Shown: piece after piece, positions 16,570 to 25,890 of the stretch | Position numbering within the stretch: position 1 is the first letter of the stretch | Layout: each line of letters begins with the position of its first letter | Program-made: the position numbers and the translations under genes | Notes under the pieces: generated by a model | Told to the model about the DNA's origin: nothing | Database searches by the model: none | What the model saw: only the letters and a program-made list of their open reading frames with translations | Assembly (NCBI GenBank): GCA_020403425.1 | Contig: JADBXR010000002.1 | Span: 496,001 to 560,000 of the forward strand | DNA from: Chitinophagaceae bacterium | GTDB lineage: Bacteria > Bacteroidota > Bacteroidia > Chitinophagales > Chitinophagaceae | Direction: 5' to 3' | Length of the DNA: 64,000 bases

Positions 16570-17562
16570 ATGAGCTACTCAGCCTCACCCAATGATGCAT
16601 CCGGATCGCAGTATCCGCAACAGAAAGACAACCGTAAACTAATATACGGAATTCTGATAGCGGCACTCGTAGGCACATGGGGCTATATCATTTATGACAA
16701 GAGCCAGACCCGCGAGACCGTGACCCTGCTGGAGACCCGCATCCTGAATGTGGACAGCGCCCGGAATGCGATACAGCAGGAATTCCTGACCGTATCTGCC
16801 AAAGCGGATTCCCTGACACAGAACAATATTCAGCTGCAGGGCGACCTGGCCGATAAAAATGCCGCCATCCAGAAGTTGAAATCCAATATCGGTAGCATCC
16901 TGAAAAAGAAGAATGCCTCTGATGCAGAACTGGCCGAAGCCAAACAAATGATCGGCGAACTGAACGGCAAGATCGATGGCCTGTTTGCCGAGATCGATAA
17001 ATTAAAGGGGGAAAACCAGCAGTTGACTTCCGCTAACCAGCAACTGGCCACAGAAAAGTCTCAGTTGACTGCTGATAAACAAAGTCTGGAGCAAAACCTG
17101 AGCACCACCAAAACTGAGAAAAAACAACTGGAAGACAAAGTAGATGTGGCATCGACCCTGCATGCATCCTCTATTGGTGTTGCCGCTATCAAAGTGAGCA
17201 GCAGCGGTAAGGAAAAGGAAACCAGCACCGCCAAACGTGCCAATATGATCCGTGTGGCTTTCATGCTGGATGAGAACCGTATCACCCCCTCCGGTACCAA
17301 AGACATCTATGTGATCGTGACAGGACCCGATGGCAAGGTAGTTGGTGAAGGCGGTACTTTCAACACCCGCGAAGAAGGCAGCAAAGCTTTCTCCAGTAAA
17401 GTAAGCGTTAACTATGAGCAGGGCAAAGCTACTCCGGTAAGTTTCAACTGCGGACAGAACGAAAAATACAAAGAGGGCAGTTATACCATTGAGATCTACA
17501 ATAACGGCTTCAAAATAGGCCAGGGTGTAAAGACCCTGAAAAAAGGAGGACTGTTCAGCTAA
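16570..17562 (+). CDS. membrane-anchored coiled-coil protein, function unknown
   Basis: A 330-residue protein with a polar N-terminus, one membrane helix (about residues 25-43, LIYGILIAALVGTWGYIIY), a long coiled coil (about 45-195) of heptad-like Leu, Lys, Gln and Asp residues, and a C-terminal beta-rich domain of about 125 residues including RVAFMLDENRITPSGTKDIY and YTIEIYNNGFKIGQGVKTL. The C-terminal domain resembles a small immunoglobulin-like fold, placed in the periplasm by the helix. Similar proteins are widespread in Chitinophagaceae but I know no function. It diverges from the exonuclease gene with 42 bp between starts and has its own strong terminator. Confidence 0.82.
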   Translation: MSYSASPNDASGSQYPQQKDNRKLIYGILIAALVGTWGYIIYDKSQTRETVTLLETRILNVDSARNAIQQEFLTVSAKADSLTQNNIQLQGDLADKNAAIQKLKSNIGSILKKKNASDAELAEAKQMIGELNGKIDGLFAEIDKLKGENQQLTSANQQLATEKSQLTADKQSLEQNLSTTKTEKKQLEDKVDVASTLHASSIGVAAIKVSSSGKEKETSTAKRANMIRVAFMLDENRITPSGTKDIYVIVTGPDGKVVGEGGTFNTREEGSKAFSSKVSVNYEQGKATPVSFNCGQNEKYKEGSYTIEIYNNGFKIGQGVKTLKKGGLFS

Positions 17563-17581
17563 TCACTTTCTACATTCTGAT

Positions 17582-17615
17582 AAAAGGCAGTTACAGACCA
17601 GTAACTGCCTTTTTA
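17582..17615 (+). terminator. intrinsic terminator
   Basis: A perfect 13-bp stem (17582-17594 with 17601-17613, core GGCAGTTAC / GTAACTGCC) with a 6-base loop and trailing T-run, 20 bp after the coiled-coil gene. Confidence 0.85.
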
Positions 17616-17690
17616 TTTGGCCAAATCAGCAGATGGAAGGATACATAAAGAATAGGATTATCCTGTAAATTTACCGGAGAAGCAAACCAT

Positions 17691-17764
17691 ATTCACTCAC
17701 ATTCACTCACATTCACTCACATTCACTCACATTCACTCATTCACTCATCCACTCATTCACTCAT
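17691..17764 (+). repeat. tandem 10-bp and 8-bp repeats directly before the histidine kinase gene
   Basis: Four exact copies of ATTCACTCAC (17691-17730) and a fifth differing in its last base (17731-17740), then three 8-bp units TCACTCAT, CCACTCAT, TCACTCAT (17741-17764). The array ends 10 bp before the ATG at 17775, so it occupies the promoter or leader. A 10-bp unit equals about one helical turn. Confidence 0.95.
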
Positions 17765-17774
17765 TATCTTACCC

Positions 17775-18950
17775 ATGACCCCTCAATGGCTGAACTGGAA
17801 AATCGTACTCACTTTTATTGCCATTGTACTGGTGAGCGGCACCATTTTTTACTCACAATATGTTTCTGGTAAAATTGCTGCAGAAGAAAGGAAAAATGTA
17901 GCAGTATGGGTAGAGGCACAACGAACGATACTGAGCTCATCAGACAGTGCCAGTATCAACCTGGCTACGCGGATATCAACTGAAAATACCAATATACCCA
18001 TCATTGAAACGAACGAAAAGGACAGCATCACCGGAAACCATAGCAACCTGGACAGTCAACTGGTGCAGTCCGATCCCGGCTATCTCAAACGTAAACTGGC
18101 AGAATTCAAGCGATACAACAATAAGCCTATCACCATCGTACTGACAGAAAAGCCCTATACTGCTAACCGGTATTATTACGGAGAGAGTGAGCTATTGAAG
18201 GAGGTGCAGTTGTACCCGCTGATACAACTTATTATTGTTGGCCTCTTTATCACCATTGCGCTGGTTGCCCTGCAAACTTCCTATAAGAGTGAGCAGAACC
18301 AGTTATGGGCATCTATGGCCAAAGAAACTGCACACCAGCTGGGCACTCCGGTATCCAGCTTACAGGGCTGGCTGGAGATCCTGAAAGAAAGGGAAGCCAA
18401 CCGGGACATTGTTCCGGAAATAGCCAAAGACATCAACCGCCTGTTACTGATAACCGACCGTTTTGGCAAGATAGGCAGTGAACCCCAACTGGAGCAATGC
18501 AGGCCCGCAGAACAAATACACCACATGATGGAGTATATGAAGAAGAGGACCGGGGGCCAGGTGAATTTCATTTTCGACGATACAGCGATAAAGCATACGG
18601 AAACACTGCTGTCTCCTCCCCTGTTCGACTGGGTGCTGGAGAACCTGATCAAAAACGCGCTAGATGCCTTAGAGGGAAACGGCACCATCCGGATCACTGC
18701 GGAAAGCAATGAAAAATATCTGTTGATCGATGTAACGGATACCGGAAAAGGAATATCGAAAAACAATATCTCCGAGGTGTTCAAACCTGGGTTCACTACC
18801 AAAAAAAGAGGATGGGGCATCGGCCTTTCGCTCAGCAAAAGGATAATCGAGCAGTATCACAAAGGGAAACTCTTTGTGAAATGGAGCGAACCCGGAACAG
18901 GCAGCACTTTCCGGATCATTCTGCCTCTTCAGCAGCAACAGGCGGTGTAG
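17775..18950 (+). CDS. sensor histidine kinase, membrane bound
   Basis: A 391-residue kinase: membrane helix 1 (about 9-28), a periplasmic sensor region of about 115 residues without a recognised domain, helix 2 (about 147-168), then dimerisation and phosphoacceptor helix with His187 in MAKETAHQLGTP, and the ATPase domain with N-box LENLIKNALDALEG, G1 box DVTDTGKGIS, and GWGIGLSLSKRI (G2). All catalytic boxes look intact. No response regulator is adjacent; the nearest in the window is 37 kb away, so this is an orphan kinase. The tandem repeat directly upstream could modulate its expression. Its last 35 bp overlap the 3' end of the convergent 99-residue gene. Confidence 0.92.
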   Translation: MTPQWLNWKIVLTFIAIVLVSGTIFYSQYVSGKIAAEERKNVAVWVEAQRTILSSSDSASINLATRISTENTNIPIIETNEKDSITGNHSNLDSQLVQSDPGYLKRKLAEFKRYNNKPITIVLTEKPYTANRYYYGESELLKEVQLYPLIQLIIVGLFITIALVALQTSYKSEQNQLWASMAKETAHQLGTPVSSLQGWLEILKEREANRDIVPEIAKDINRLLLITDRFGKIGSEPQLEQCRPAEQIHHMMEYMKKRTGGQVNFIFDDTAIKHTETLLSPPLFDWVLENLIKNALDALEGNGTIRITAESNEKYLLIDVTDTGKGISKNNISEVFKPGFTTKKRGWGIGLSLSKRIIEQYHKGKLFVKWSEPGTGSTFRIILPLQQQQAV

Positions 18951-19215
18951 CCATCAATCCAAAATAACTCATGGCGGTCTGCCATTGCTGGATGGATTGT
19001 GGTGTGGCAGTTTCCACATACAGGTTGGCTTCGCCGCAAAGGCTCAGCAACTCTGATTCTGCATCGGCGATCTCCGCATTGTCGTCTGACTCGCCGATAC
19101 AGCGGAAACAGCTGTACATCCTTGATAATTTTTCATCAGACAAATGATCAAAAGCGTGCTGTTGTATCAATTGCCCTGCTGCATTCACCAGTAATTCATA
19201 CGAACTCGTTTTCAT
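18916..19215 (-). CDS. conserved-looking 99-residue protein of unknown function
   Basis: Small acidic, helical cytoplasmic protein with no signal peptide or membrane segment; composition rich in Glu, Ala, Ser and Gln, with three cysteines (in YSCFRCIGE and SLCGEA). I recognise no family. Its final 12 codons lie opposite the end of the histidine kinase gene (18916-18950), so the two transcripts would be antisense over 35 bp. The start ATG at 19215 gives the fullest reading frame. That the frame continues well outside the kinase with ordinary codon use supports it as real. Confidence 0.55.
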   Translation of the reverse strand: MKTSSYELLVNAAGQLIQQHAFDHLSDEKLSRMYSCFRCIGESDDNAEIADAESELLSLCGEANLYVETATPQSIQQWQTAMSYFGLMATPPVAAEEAE

Positions 19216-19373
19216 AGCTGATGTTTTATATATACAAAGTTCCTATATAGACACCAGAATCAGTGTTAACGCGCATTACGGAAATGTTAACGGGCCAAGA
19301 AGGTGCATAACATGTGCATAGCCATAGGGATGGTTCATCAATCATGAACAACAAACTGGCAATACATGCCCTA

Positions 19374-19404
19374 AAAGGAACGGAGGATCGCAGGATCCTC
19401 CGTT
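19374..19404 (-). terminator. intrinsic terminator of the DUF2807 gene
   Basis: Perfect 11-bp stem (19379-19389 with 19394-19404; AACGGAGGATC / GATCCTCCGTT) and GCAG loop, followed on the minus strand by CCTTTTAG. It lies 28 bp past the DUF2807 stop codon. Confidence 0.7.
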
Positions 19405-19431
19405 CGTATAGAAATTGAATTGACCGGCAGA

Positions 19432-20094
19432 TCAGTTCTGCCTTTTTACAGAACCCCCGCTGTTCACATTGATGTCACGGATCAGCCCCTCACCTTTGAA
19501 CCGGACAAAGCCACCGCTATTGGCTTTTGCCGAGATCTCTTTGTTAACAGTGATCTGTACACCAGCGCCACTACTGGCTTCTGCTTTACAAAAATCTGTG
19601 ATCAGGGAATAGCCTCTGAACTGCGCGCCGCTGTTGCCATCGACATCCAACCTGTCAACTTTGCCATTGAGTGTGATGGAACTACCGCTGCTTAAACGTG
19701 CGGACAAGGCCTGGAGATTCAGTTCACTGCCATTGACAGAGCCCCCGCTGCTGGCCCTGAGCGCATCCAGCGTTACATAGGATACATATACTTTCACGTG
19801 CCAGTTCTTCCACTTGTTCCAGAATTTCCAGTCATCGCTGGTACGGGATATTTTCAGTACCCCATTCTCCACCACGGTCCGTACCTGGTCCATATATTCC
19901 TGGTTACCTACGCTAACGGCCAATTCTTCCTTGTCGCCCTTGCTGATCACCACTTCGATACCGGAAGAGGTTTCAATGGCATGAAATGTCCCCACGGACC
20001 TTTTCTGTGCATGATCATCATACACTACTTTCTGCGCACTCACTGAAGCAAATGCCGTCAGCAGCATCAAGAGAGCGATTCCTATTTTTTTCAT
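19432..20094 (-). CDS. head GIN domain (DUF2807) exported protein
   Basis: A 220-residue protein with a clear signal peptide (MKKIGIALLMLLTAFASVSA, cleavage after Ala20) and then the repetitive beta-helix typical of DUF2807: short strands with alternating Gly, Ser and Val such as ALRASSGGSVNGSELNLQAL and LSARLSSGSSITLNGKVDRL. The conserved start FHAIETSSGIEVVISKGDKE matches the family's ligand-free N-terminal pattern. Function is not known; such proteins are found in the periplasm or on the outer membrane of Bacteroidota. I chose the ATG at 20094 because it gives the signal peptide at the N-terminus. It lies 96 bp downstream of glgB on the same strand. Confidence 0.9.
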   Translation of the reverse strand: MKKIGIALLMLLTAFASVSAQKVVYDDHAQKRSVGTFHAIETSSGIEVVISKGDKEELAVSVGNQEYMDQVRTVVENGVLKISRTSDDWKFWNKWKNWHVKVYVSYVTLDALRASSGGSVNGSELNLQALSARLSSGSSITLNGKVDRLDVDGNSGAQFRGYSLITDFCKAEASSGAGVQITVNKEISAKANSGGFVRFKGEGLIRDINVNSGGSVKRQN

Positions 20095-20190
20095 AACTGT
20101 TTTTTGGATGTAACGGTCAGCAGGCCGTAAAGTTACCATTGCCTGAAAAAAAATGTATCCCGTTCATCCCATTCCTATGCAGGTATGCCT

Positions 20191-22233
20191 TTATTTCAGC
20201 ACAATGGCTCCCAATGCAGGCAGGTTTACCCTTATCCGGTAACATTTTGAAGCTTTATCGACCAGTTCCGACCGGATCTCCGGGTTGAACACATCTCCTG
20301 TGCCCCAGAATGCTTTACTGTCGCTATTGAATATCTCGGTCCATTTTCCCTTCCCGTGTACGTAAATCTCCCAGTCATGTCGTACCACAGGTGTCACATT
20401 CAGCATAACAAGTACATTGTCCTTTTCCTTTTTGCCCTTGCGCATATATACCAGCACCGATTCACTTCGATGGTTCAGGTCCACCCATTCAAAACCACCG
20501 GGCTCAAACTGTTTTTCATAGAGTGCAGGCTCGGACCGGTAGAGTTCATTCAGTTTCTGCACACAGTATTTCATGCCGCCGTGACTCACGTGCTGCAACA
20601 ATTCCCACTGTAGTTCGCTTTTATAATTCCATTCGTTGGTAGCGCCAAATTCATCTCCCATGAACAGCAGTTTGGCGCCCGGATGGGTGAACATATAGGT
20701 GTACAGTATCCGGAGGTTGGCAAATTTCTGCCATTCATCGCCCGGCATTTTGTAGAGCATGGGGCTTTTTCCGTGAACCACTTCGTCGTGACTGAGCGGC
20801 AGCATAAAGTTCTCGTCGTAGAAATACATCATACTGAAAGAGAACTTATCCTGGTGAAACTGTCGGAACAAGGGGTCCATCTTGAAATAATCCAGGGTAT
20901 CATGCATCCAGCCCATCATCCATTTCATACCAAAGCCCAGGCCGCCATCAAAAGTAGGTTTGCTGATCTTAGGCCAGTCCGTAGCTTCTTCGGCGATGGT
21001 CTGTATATCCGGGAAATCCCGGTACAGGGTCTCATTCAGGTCCTTGATGAAAGCGATCGCTTCCAGGTTACCGTTACCGCCAAATTCATTGGGCTCCCAC
21101 TGGCTATCACTGCGGCTATAATCCAGTCGCAACATGGAACTCACGGCATCCACACGTAACCCATCGGCATGGAACCGGTCGCACCAGAAACGGGCGCTGC
21201 TGATGAGGAAGGATTTCACCTCACCCCTTTTATAATTGAAGATATAAGAGTTCCAGTCGGGATGATACCCTTTGCGCATATCGGCATACTCATAGGTATG
21301 GGTTCCATCGAACATGAATAGGCCATGCGCATCATATGGGAAATGGGAAGGTACCCAATCCAGTATCACCCCTATTCCTGCCTGGTGAAAGGCGTCCACC
21401 ATGGCTGCGTAATCCTGCGGCGATCCGAAACGGGATGTGGGGGCAAAATAACCGGTACCCTGGTAACCCCAGCTTCCATCGAAGGGGTGTTCCATCACCG
21501 GCATGAACTCAACATGCGTAAATCCCATCTCTTTCACATAAGGGACCAGTCTTTCTGTGATCTGCGCATAACTGTTATAGACCTCCTCGTTGTTTTTATC
21601 GGGACGCATCCAGCTGGCCAGGTGTACCTCATACACTGAATAAGGAGCGGAAAGTGAATTGTGTTTCTTACGCGTCTTCATCCAGGCAGCATCCTGCCAG
21701 TCATAATCGGTCTGCCAGGTAATGGAAGCCGTGTGGGGACGTTTTTCCCAGAAATTGGCAAAGGGATCACCTTTATCCAGCTTGACACCTTTGTATCCAT
21801 GAATATGGTATTTGTAAGCTTCCCCGATACCGACCCCCGGAATAAACCCTTCCCAGATCCCCGAATTATCCAGCCGCACTTTCAGAGGATGCGACTCTTT
21901 GTTCCAGTTATTAAAATGCCCGACCACCGAAACAAAAGTGGCATTGGGTGCCCATACAGCAAAATAAGTGCCCCATTCATCCAATACCTGCAGTTGCTTA
22001 TTACCGAAAAGCTGGTACAGCCGATAATGGGTTCCCTGCTGAAAATTGCGGACATCCTCATCCGTGAACAGGGAATAATTCCAGACATTCTGCCGCTTAT
22101 CCACGAAATGTATCTCCTCATATTTTTTTGACGTGGCCTTTACAACCTTTGTCCTATTCTTATCTCCTGTATCTGTCTGTTTCTTGTTATTGGATGCTGA
22201 CATATCTGGCGCGGCTTTGGTTTTTGCTGGCAT
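20191..22233 (-). CDS. glgB: 1,4-alpha-glucan branching enzyme
   Basis: Makes alpha-1,6 branches in glycogen. The 680-residue protein has a basic, low-complexity N-terminus of about 40 residues, a CBM48 domain (about 75-180, with YFAVWAPNATFVSVVGHFNN), then the GH13 barrel with EVHLASWMR, the catalytic Asp in GLRVDAVSSMLRLDYSR, the acid Glu in TIAEEATDW, and the third acidic residue in LSHDEVVHGK. The C-terminal beta domain follows. Length and motifs fit GlgB of the GH13_9 type. It is the first gene of the carbohydrate region, separated from glgC and glgA by 7 kb of other genes. Confidence 0.96.
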   Translation of the reverse strand: MPAKTKAAPDMSASNNKKQTDTGDKNRTKVVKATSKKYEEIHFVDKRQNVWNYSLFTDEDVRNFQQGTHYRLYQLFGNKQLQVLDEWGTYFAVWAPNATFVSVVGHFNNWNKESHPLKVRLDNSGIWEGFIPGVGIGEAYKYHIHGYKGVKLDKGDPFANFWEKRPHTASITWQTDYDWQDAAWMKTRKKHNSLSAPYSVYEVHLASWMRPDKNNEEVYNSYAQITERLVPYVKEMGFTHVEFMPVMEHPFDGSWGYQGTGYFAPTSRFGSPQDYAAMVDAFHQAGIGVILDWVPSHFPYDAHGLFMFDGTHTYEYADMRKGYHPDWNSYIFNYKRGEVKSFLISSARFWCDRFHADGLRVDAVSSMLRLDYSRSDSQWEPNEFGGNGNLEAIAFIKDLNETLYRDFPDIQTIAEEATDWPKISKPTFDGGLGFGMKWMMGWMHDTLDYFKMDPLFRQFHQDKFSFSMMYFYDENFMLPLSHDEVVHGKSPMLYKMPGDEWQKFANLRILYTYMFTHPGAKLLFMGDEFGATNEWNYKSELQWELLQHVSHGGMKYCVQKLNELYRSEPALYEKQFEPGGFEWVDLNHRSESVLVYMRKGKKEKDNVLVMLNVTPVVRHDWEIYVHGKGKWTEIFNSDSKAFWGTGDVFNPEIRSELVDKASKCYRIRVNLPALGAIVLK

Positions 22234-22354
22234 AATACAGTGATTATCAAATAATATATTTTTTTAACATTAGTTTACAACTAAAGAATTAGTTAACAAG
22301 GGATAAATATGGATTTTGTGCAGAAATGCATCCCATACCCAACACTGCTAACCA

Positions 22355-25126
22355 ATGAGAAAACTACTGACCCTGTTCATCATGTTTGCGGGTATGGCAA
22401 CCGCCACCACGGCGCTTGCCCAAACCAGCACCCTTAAAGGTACCATAACGGATACCCTTAACAAACAAAATCTTTCCAATGCCGTCATATCCGTTTTACG
22501 TGCCAAAGACTCTGTGTTGGTCAGATTTACGCGAACCGGTGCAGCGGGCCATTTTGAATTGAAGAATCTTGGAACAGGCAATTATATCTTAATGGTGACC
22601 TATCCCAGTTATGCCGATTATGTGGAGAAGATCAGTATTGAGGCTGGCAAGGATCGCGATTTTGGCAAACTCCCCCTCATTACCAAGGCCAACCTGTTAC
22701 AGGAAGTGATCGTGCGGCAGCGGGTAGGCGCGATACGCGTTAAGGGTGACACCACTGAATACAAGGCCGATAGTTTTCACGTAAGTGCCAATGCGGATGT
22801 ACAGGAATTGTTACGCAAGATGCCGGGCATACAGGTGAACAGCAAGGGTGAAATTACCGCTCAGGGTGAAAAAGTGGAGAAAGTACTGGTGGATGGCGAA
22901 GAATTTTTCAGTGATGATCCTGCCGTGGTCACGAAGAACCTTCGTGCCGATGCGGTCGACAAGGTACAGGCATTCGATAAAAAAAGCGACCAGGCCACGT
23001 TCACCGGTATCGATGACGGGCAAAAGATCAAGACCCTCAACATCCAGCTGAAAGAAGACAAGAAGAAAGGCTATTTTGGAAAAGTGGAAGCTGGCACCGA
23101 CTTTGACAAATACCGTTATGGCAAAATACTGGCCAACGCTTTCAAAGGCAAAAGAAAGATCTCGGGATACCTCACCACAGACAATACCAAATTCGAGTCA
23201 TTGAACTGGAACGAGAACCAGAACTATGGTGGAAGTACTAATATGAACACGGAAATCACCGATGACGGCGGCATCATGATGTGGTCTAACGGAGATGAAT
23301 TCAGTTACGGACGGGGTTTCCCTACCTCCACCACGGGTGGACTGCATTACAGCAATAAATGGAACAAGGACAAACACAACAGCAACAATACCTACCAATA
23401 CAACAATCTGGATGTTACCAGCGTCACCACCAGTAAAACACAGAACATCTTACCAGATACCAGTTTCACCAACAGCACATCACAGAACCAGGTGGGTTCG
23501 CGCAACCGTCACAAATTCACGAGTGTGTATGAGTGGCAGATCGATTCATCCAGCTCGCTCAAGATCATCGCCAGGCCTTCGATCGTAAAAAGCAATAACC
23601 TTACGCGCTACCTCGGACAATCCATCAGCGAGGACGGCAAAGTGATCAATGCCAGTGACAGGACCACCACCAGCACCGATGATAACAAAACACTGAACGG
23701 AAATATCTTCTGGCGTAAGAAATTCAAAAAAGCAGGACGTACCATTTCCTGGAACACTGACCTGAACTTTAACGACCGTGCTGAGAACACACTGTTGCTG
23801 GCCGCTAACAGTTTTTACGATGCCAACGGCACCCTGGTAAAACTGGACAATGTTGACCAGCTGAAAGTGAACAAACAGAACAGCTCCAGCATCAACTCGC
23901 TGCTTACCTATACGGAGCCTTTATGGAAAAACACTTTCCTGGTGCTGAACTACCGCCTGAACCTGAACCGGAACGATGCGGAAAGGATCACGCTCAGCAA
24001 AAACGGGGCTGGCAAGTACGAAAATTTTGTGGACACCCTGAGCAACCATTTCATCTATAATACCACTGGTCACCAGGGAGGTTTCAATATCCGCTACAAC
24101 GTGAAGAAGTTCAACTTCGCCGTTGGTACGGGCTATGGTACTTCCATCTATCACCTCACCGATATCCGTAAGAACACGGACCGAGATGTAACATTCAACA
24201 ACCTGGTCCCATCCGTTTCACTGAACTATACGCCCAAACAGCAAAGAAGCATCCGTTTCAACTACAACGGAAGTACCCGGAACCCGACCCTGCAGCAGAT
24301 ACAGCCGATCCTTGACAATATCGATCCGCTGAACATCACCATCGGTAACCCGAACCTGAAACAGGCGTTCAATCACAATTTCAATTTCAGGGCATCGGAT
24401 TACAAAGTGCTGAAGAGCAGGAATATTTCGTTCAATATGAACTATTCGTTCACAGACAATGCCATTTCCAACGCTTCCACCATCGACCAGTATGGCAGAC
24501 GCGTGAACCAGGCCATCAACGTATCGGGTAACTATAATTTCAATGCATCGGTCGGTTACGGATTTGATATTGTACCCTCATTGAATTTCGGTGTGAATAT
24601 CGGACCCAGCAAGAACAGGTACGTCAACATGATCAACGGTCTGCGAAACGAGACCGAGAACAACAACATGAACTTCAGCATTTATTCCGGTTACTGGGGC
24701 GACAAATGGATCAATTTCTGGCTGAACCTGAGCGCCAATCATGTAAGTTCCCGTTCATCCATCAGGCCTGATGTGGTTACCCAATACTGGACCTACAACA
24801 CCTATTCCAACATCCAACTGAAGTTCAAAAAAGCCAAGCTGTATGTTGACATGAACCTGGAGGCCAATATCTACCAGAAAACGGCCGCTTTTGCCAACCA
24901 GCAAAACATGTATAATTTCAGCCCCTCCATACGGAAGGTCATTTCCAAGGATGATAAATGGGAGGCCAAATTGTATGTGAACGACCTGTTCAACCAGAAC
25001 AGGGGCATCAGCCGTAACGCCACCAGCAACTTTATTTCTGAGACCACGAACCAGACCATACAGCGGTATTTCCTGCTGTCACTCATTTATAACTTCAGTA
25101 AAAATGGCAAACCTGCCGGCTTCTGA
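22355..25126 (+). CDS. outer membrane beta-barrel protein, TonB-receptor related
   Basis: A 923-residue outer membrane protein: signal peptide (about 1-22, ending TALAQ), a carboxypeptidase-regulatory-like beta-sandwich (about 25-110, STLKGTITDTLNKQNLSNAV), a plug-like segment (ADVQELLRKMPGIQVNSKGE, then KVLVDGEEFFSDDPAVVTKN) and a long barrel with alternating aromatic strands, ending in KPAGF. It belongs to the OMP_b-brl_3 type of TonB-receptor relatives. Substrate unknown. The GLPGLI-family gene starts one base after its stop codon, a pairing seen repeatedly in Bacteroidota. It interrupts the glycogen genes but is on the opposite strand and diverges from glgB. Confidence 0.9.
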   Translation: MRKLLTLFIMFAGMATATTALAQTSTLKGTITDTLNKQNLSNAVISVLRAKDSVLVRFTRTGAAGHFELKNLGTGNYILMVTYPSYADYVEKISIEAGKDRDFGKLPLITKANLLQEVIVRQRVGAIRVKGDTTEYKADSFHVSANADVQELLRKMPGIQVNSKGEITAQGEKVEKVLVDGEEFFSDDPAVVTKNLRADAVDKVQAFDKKSDQATFTGIDDGQKIKTLNIQLKEDKKKGYFGKVEAGTDFDKYRYGKILANAFKGKRKISGYLTTDNTKFESLNWNENQNYGGSTNMNTEITDDGGIMMWSNGDEFSYGRGFPTSTTGGLHYSNKWNKDKHNSNNTYQYNNLDVTSVTTSKTQNILPDTSFTNSTSQNQVGSRNRHKFTSVYEWQIDSSSSLKIIARPSIVKSNNLTRYLGQSISEDGKVINASDRTTTSTDDNKTLNGNIFWRKKFKKAGRTISWNTDLNFNDRAENTLLLAANSFYDANGTLVKLDNVDQLKVNKQNSSSINSLLTYTEPLWKNTFLVLNYRLNLNRNDAERITLSKNGAGKYENFVDTLSNHFIYNTTGHQGGFNIRYNVKKFNFAVGTGYGTSIYHLTDIRKNTDRDVTFNNLVPSVSLNYTPKQQRSIRFNYNGSTRNPTLQQIQPILDNIDPLNITIGNPNLKQAFNHNFNFRASDYKVLKSRNISFNMNYSFTDNAISNASTIDQYGRRVNQAINVSGNYNFNASVGYGFDIVPSLNFGVNIGPSKNRYVNMINGLRNETENNNMNFSIYSGYWGDKWINFWLNLSANHVSSRSSIRPDVVTQYWTYNTYSNIQLKFKKAKLYVDMNLEANIYQKTAAFANQQNMYNFSPSIRKVISKDDKWEAKLYVNDLFNQNRGISRNATSNFISETTNQTIQRYFLLSLIYNFSKNGKPAGF

Positions 25127-25127
25127 T

Positions 25128-25871
25128 ATGAAAAAGATACTATTTATCGCCTGTTTGGGCTGTATGCTCAGCGCTTCTGCCCAAACACAGTTCATCACCA
25201 AAGGAAGGGTTGAATTTGAGAAAAAGATCAACCAGCACAAAAGTGTGGAAGATGAGGCCGAGAACAGCGGCTGGATGCAAACGATCCTGAAAGTTTATCC
25301 CAAGATCGTTACAGACATCTATGAACTCCGTTTCGACAACAACCAATCGTATTACAAGCTCAAGAAAGAGAACAATGAGAACAAATACCTGATGTGGGGA
25401 AGCAAACCCACTGAAACGGATGGTGTGATACAGGATCTTGACAAGAGAACCGTTTCTACCCAGCGCGAGGTTTTTGAAAATACCTATGTGATCAAAGACA
25501 GCCTGCGTAACCTGGAGTGGCGCATAACAGACGAAACCAGGCAGATCGCTGGATTCGAGTGCAGGAAAGCCGTAACAAAGATCTGTGATTCTGTGTATGT
25601 GGTTGCCTTCTATACCGATCAGATCCCCGTAAGCACAGGGCCGGAAAGTTTTGGTGGTTTACCCGGTATGATACTCGGACTGGCCGTTCCCCGTTTATAT
25701 ACCACCTGGTTCGCCACCAAGGTAGAACTGGTTGACCCCACCCCAGCCCAGCTGAATCCTGTACAAAAAGGGAAAAAAGTGAACTGGGAGCAACTGTATG
25801 CAGAACTGAAGAAAGGATTCAAGGACTGGGGCAAGGAAGCAGATAAAAGATTATGGATCGTTTCATTATGA
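25128..25871 (+). CDS. GLPGLI family protein
   Basis: A 247-residue exported protein with a signal peptide (MKKILFIACLGCMLSASAQ) and the family's hallmark segment, here FGGLPGMILGLAVPR (about residues 173-187). The N-terminal half (RVEFEKKINQHKSVEDEAEN) and the DETRQIAGFECRKA block also match this family. Function unknown; the family is usually encoded beside a TonB-receptor-like barrel protein, exactly as here, which suggests a role in its biogenesis or substrate handling. I chose the ATG at 25128, one base after the upstream TGA, because it starts the signal peptide. A strong bidirectional terminator follows. Confidence 0.92.
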   Translation: MKKILFIACLGCMLSASAQTQFITKGRVEFEKKINQHKSVEDEAENSGWMQTILKVYPKIVTDIYELRFDNNQSYYKLKKENNENKYLMWGSKPTETDGVIQDLDKRTVSTQREVFENTYVIKDSLRNLEWRITDETRQIAGFECRKAVTKICDSVYVVAFYTDQIPVSTGPESFGGLPGMILGLAVPRLYTTWFATKVELVDPTPAQLNPVQKGKKVNWEQLYAELKKGFKDWGKEADKRLWIVSL

Positions 25872-25890
25872 TACAAGAAAGTATGGCAAC

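Noticed and set aside
17691..17764. CRISPR-like array
   Set aside because: Units are only 10 and 8 bp and directly adjacent without spacers; a simple tandem repeat.
22355..25126. SusC-type starch receptor
   Set aside because: The plug lacks the SusC-type conserved blocks and no SusD gene follows; the partner is a GLPGLI protein instead.
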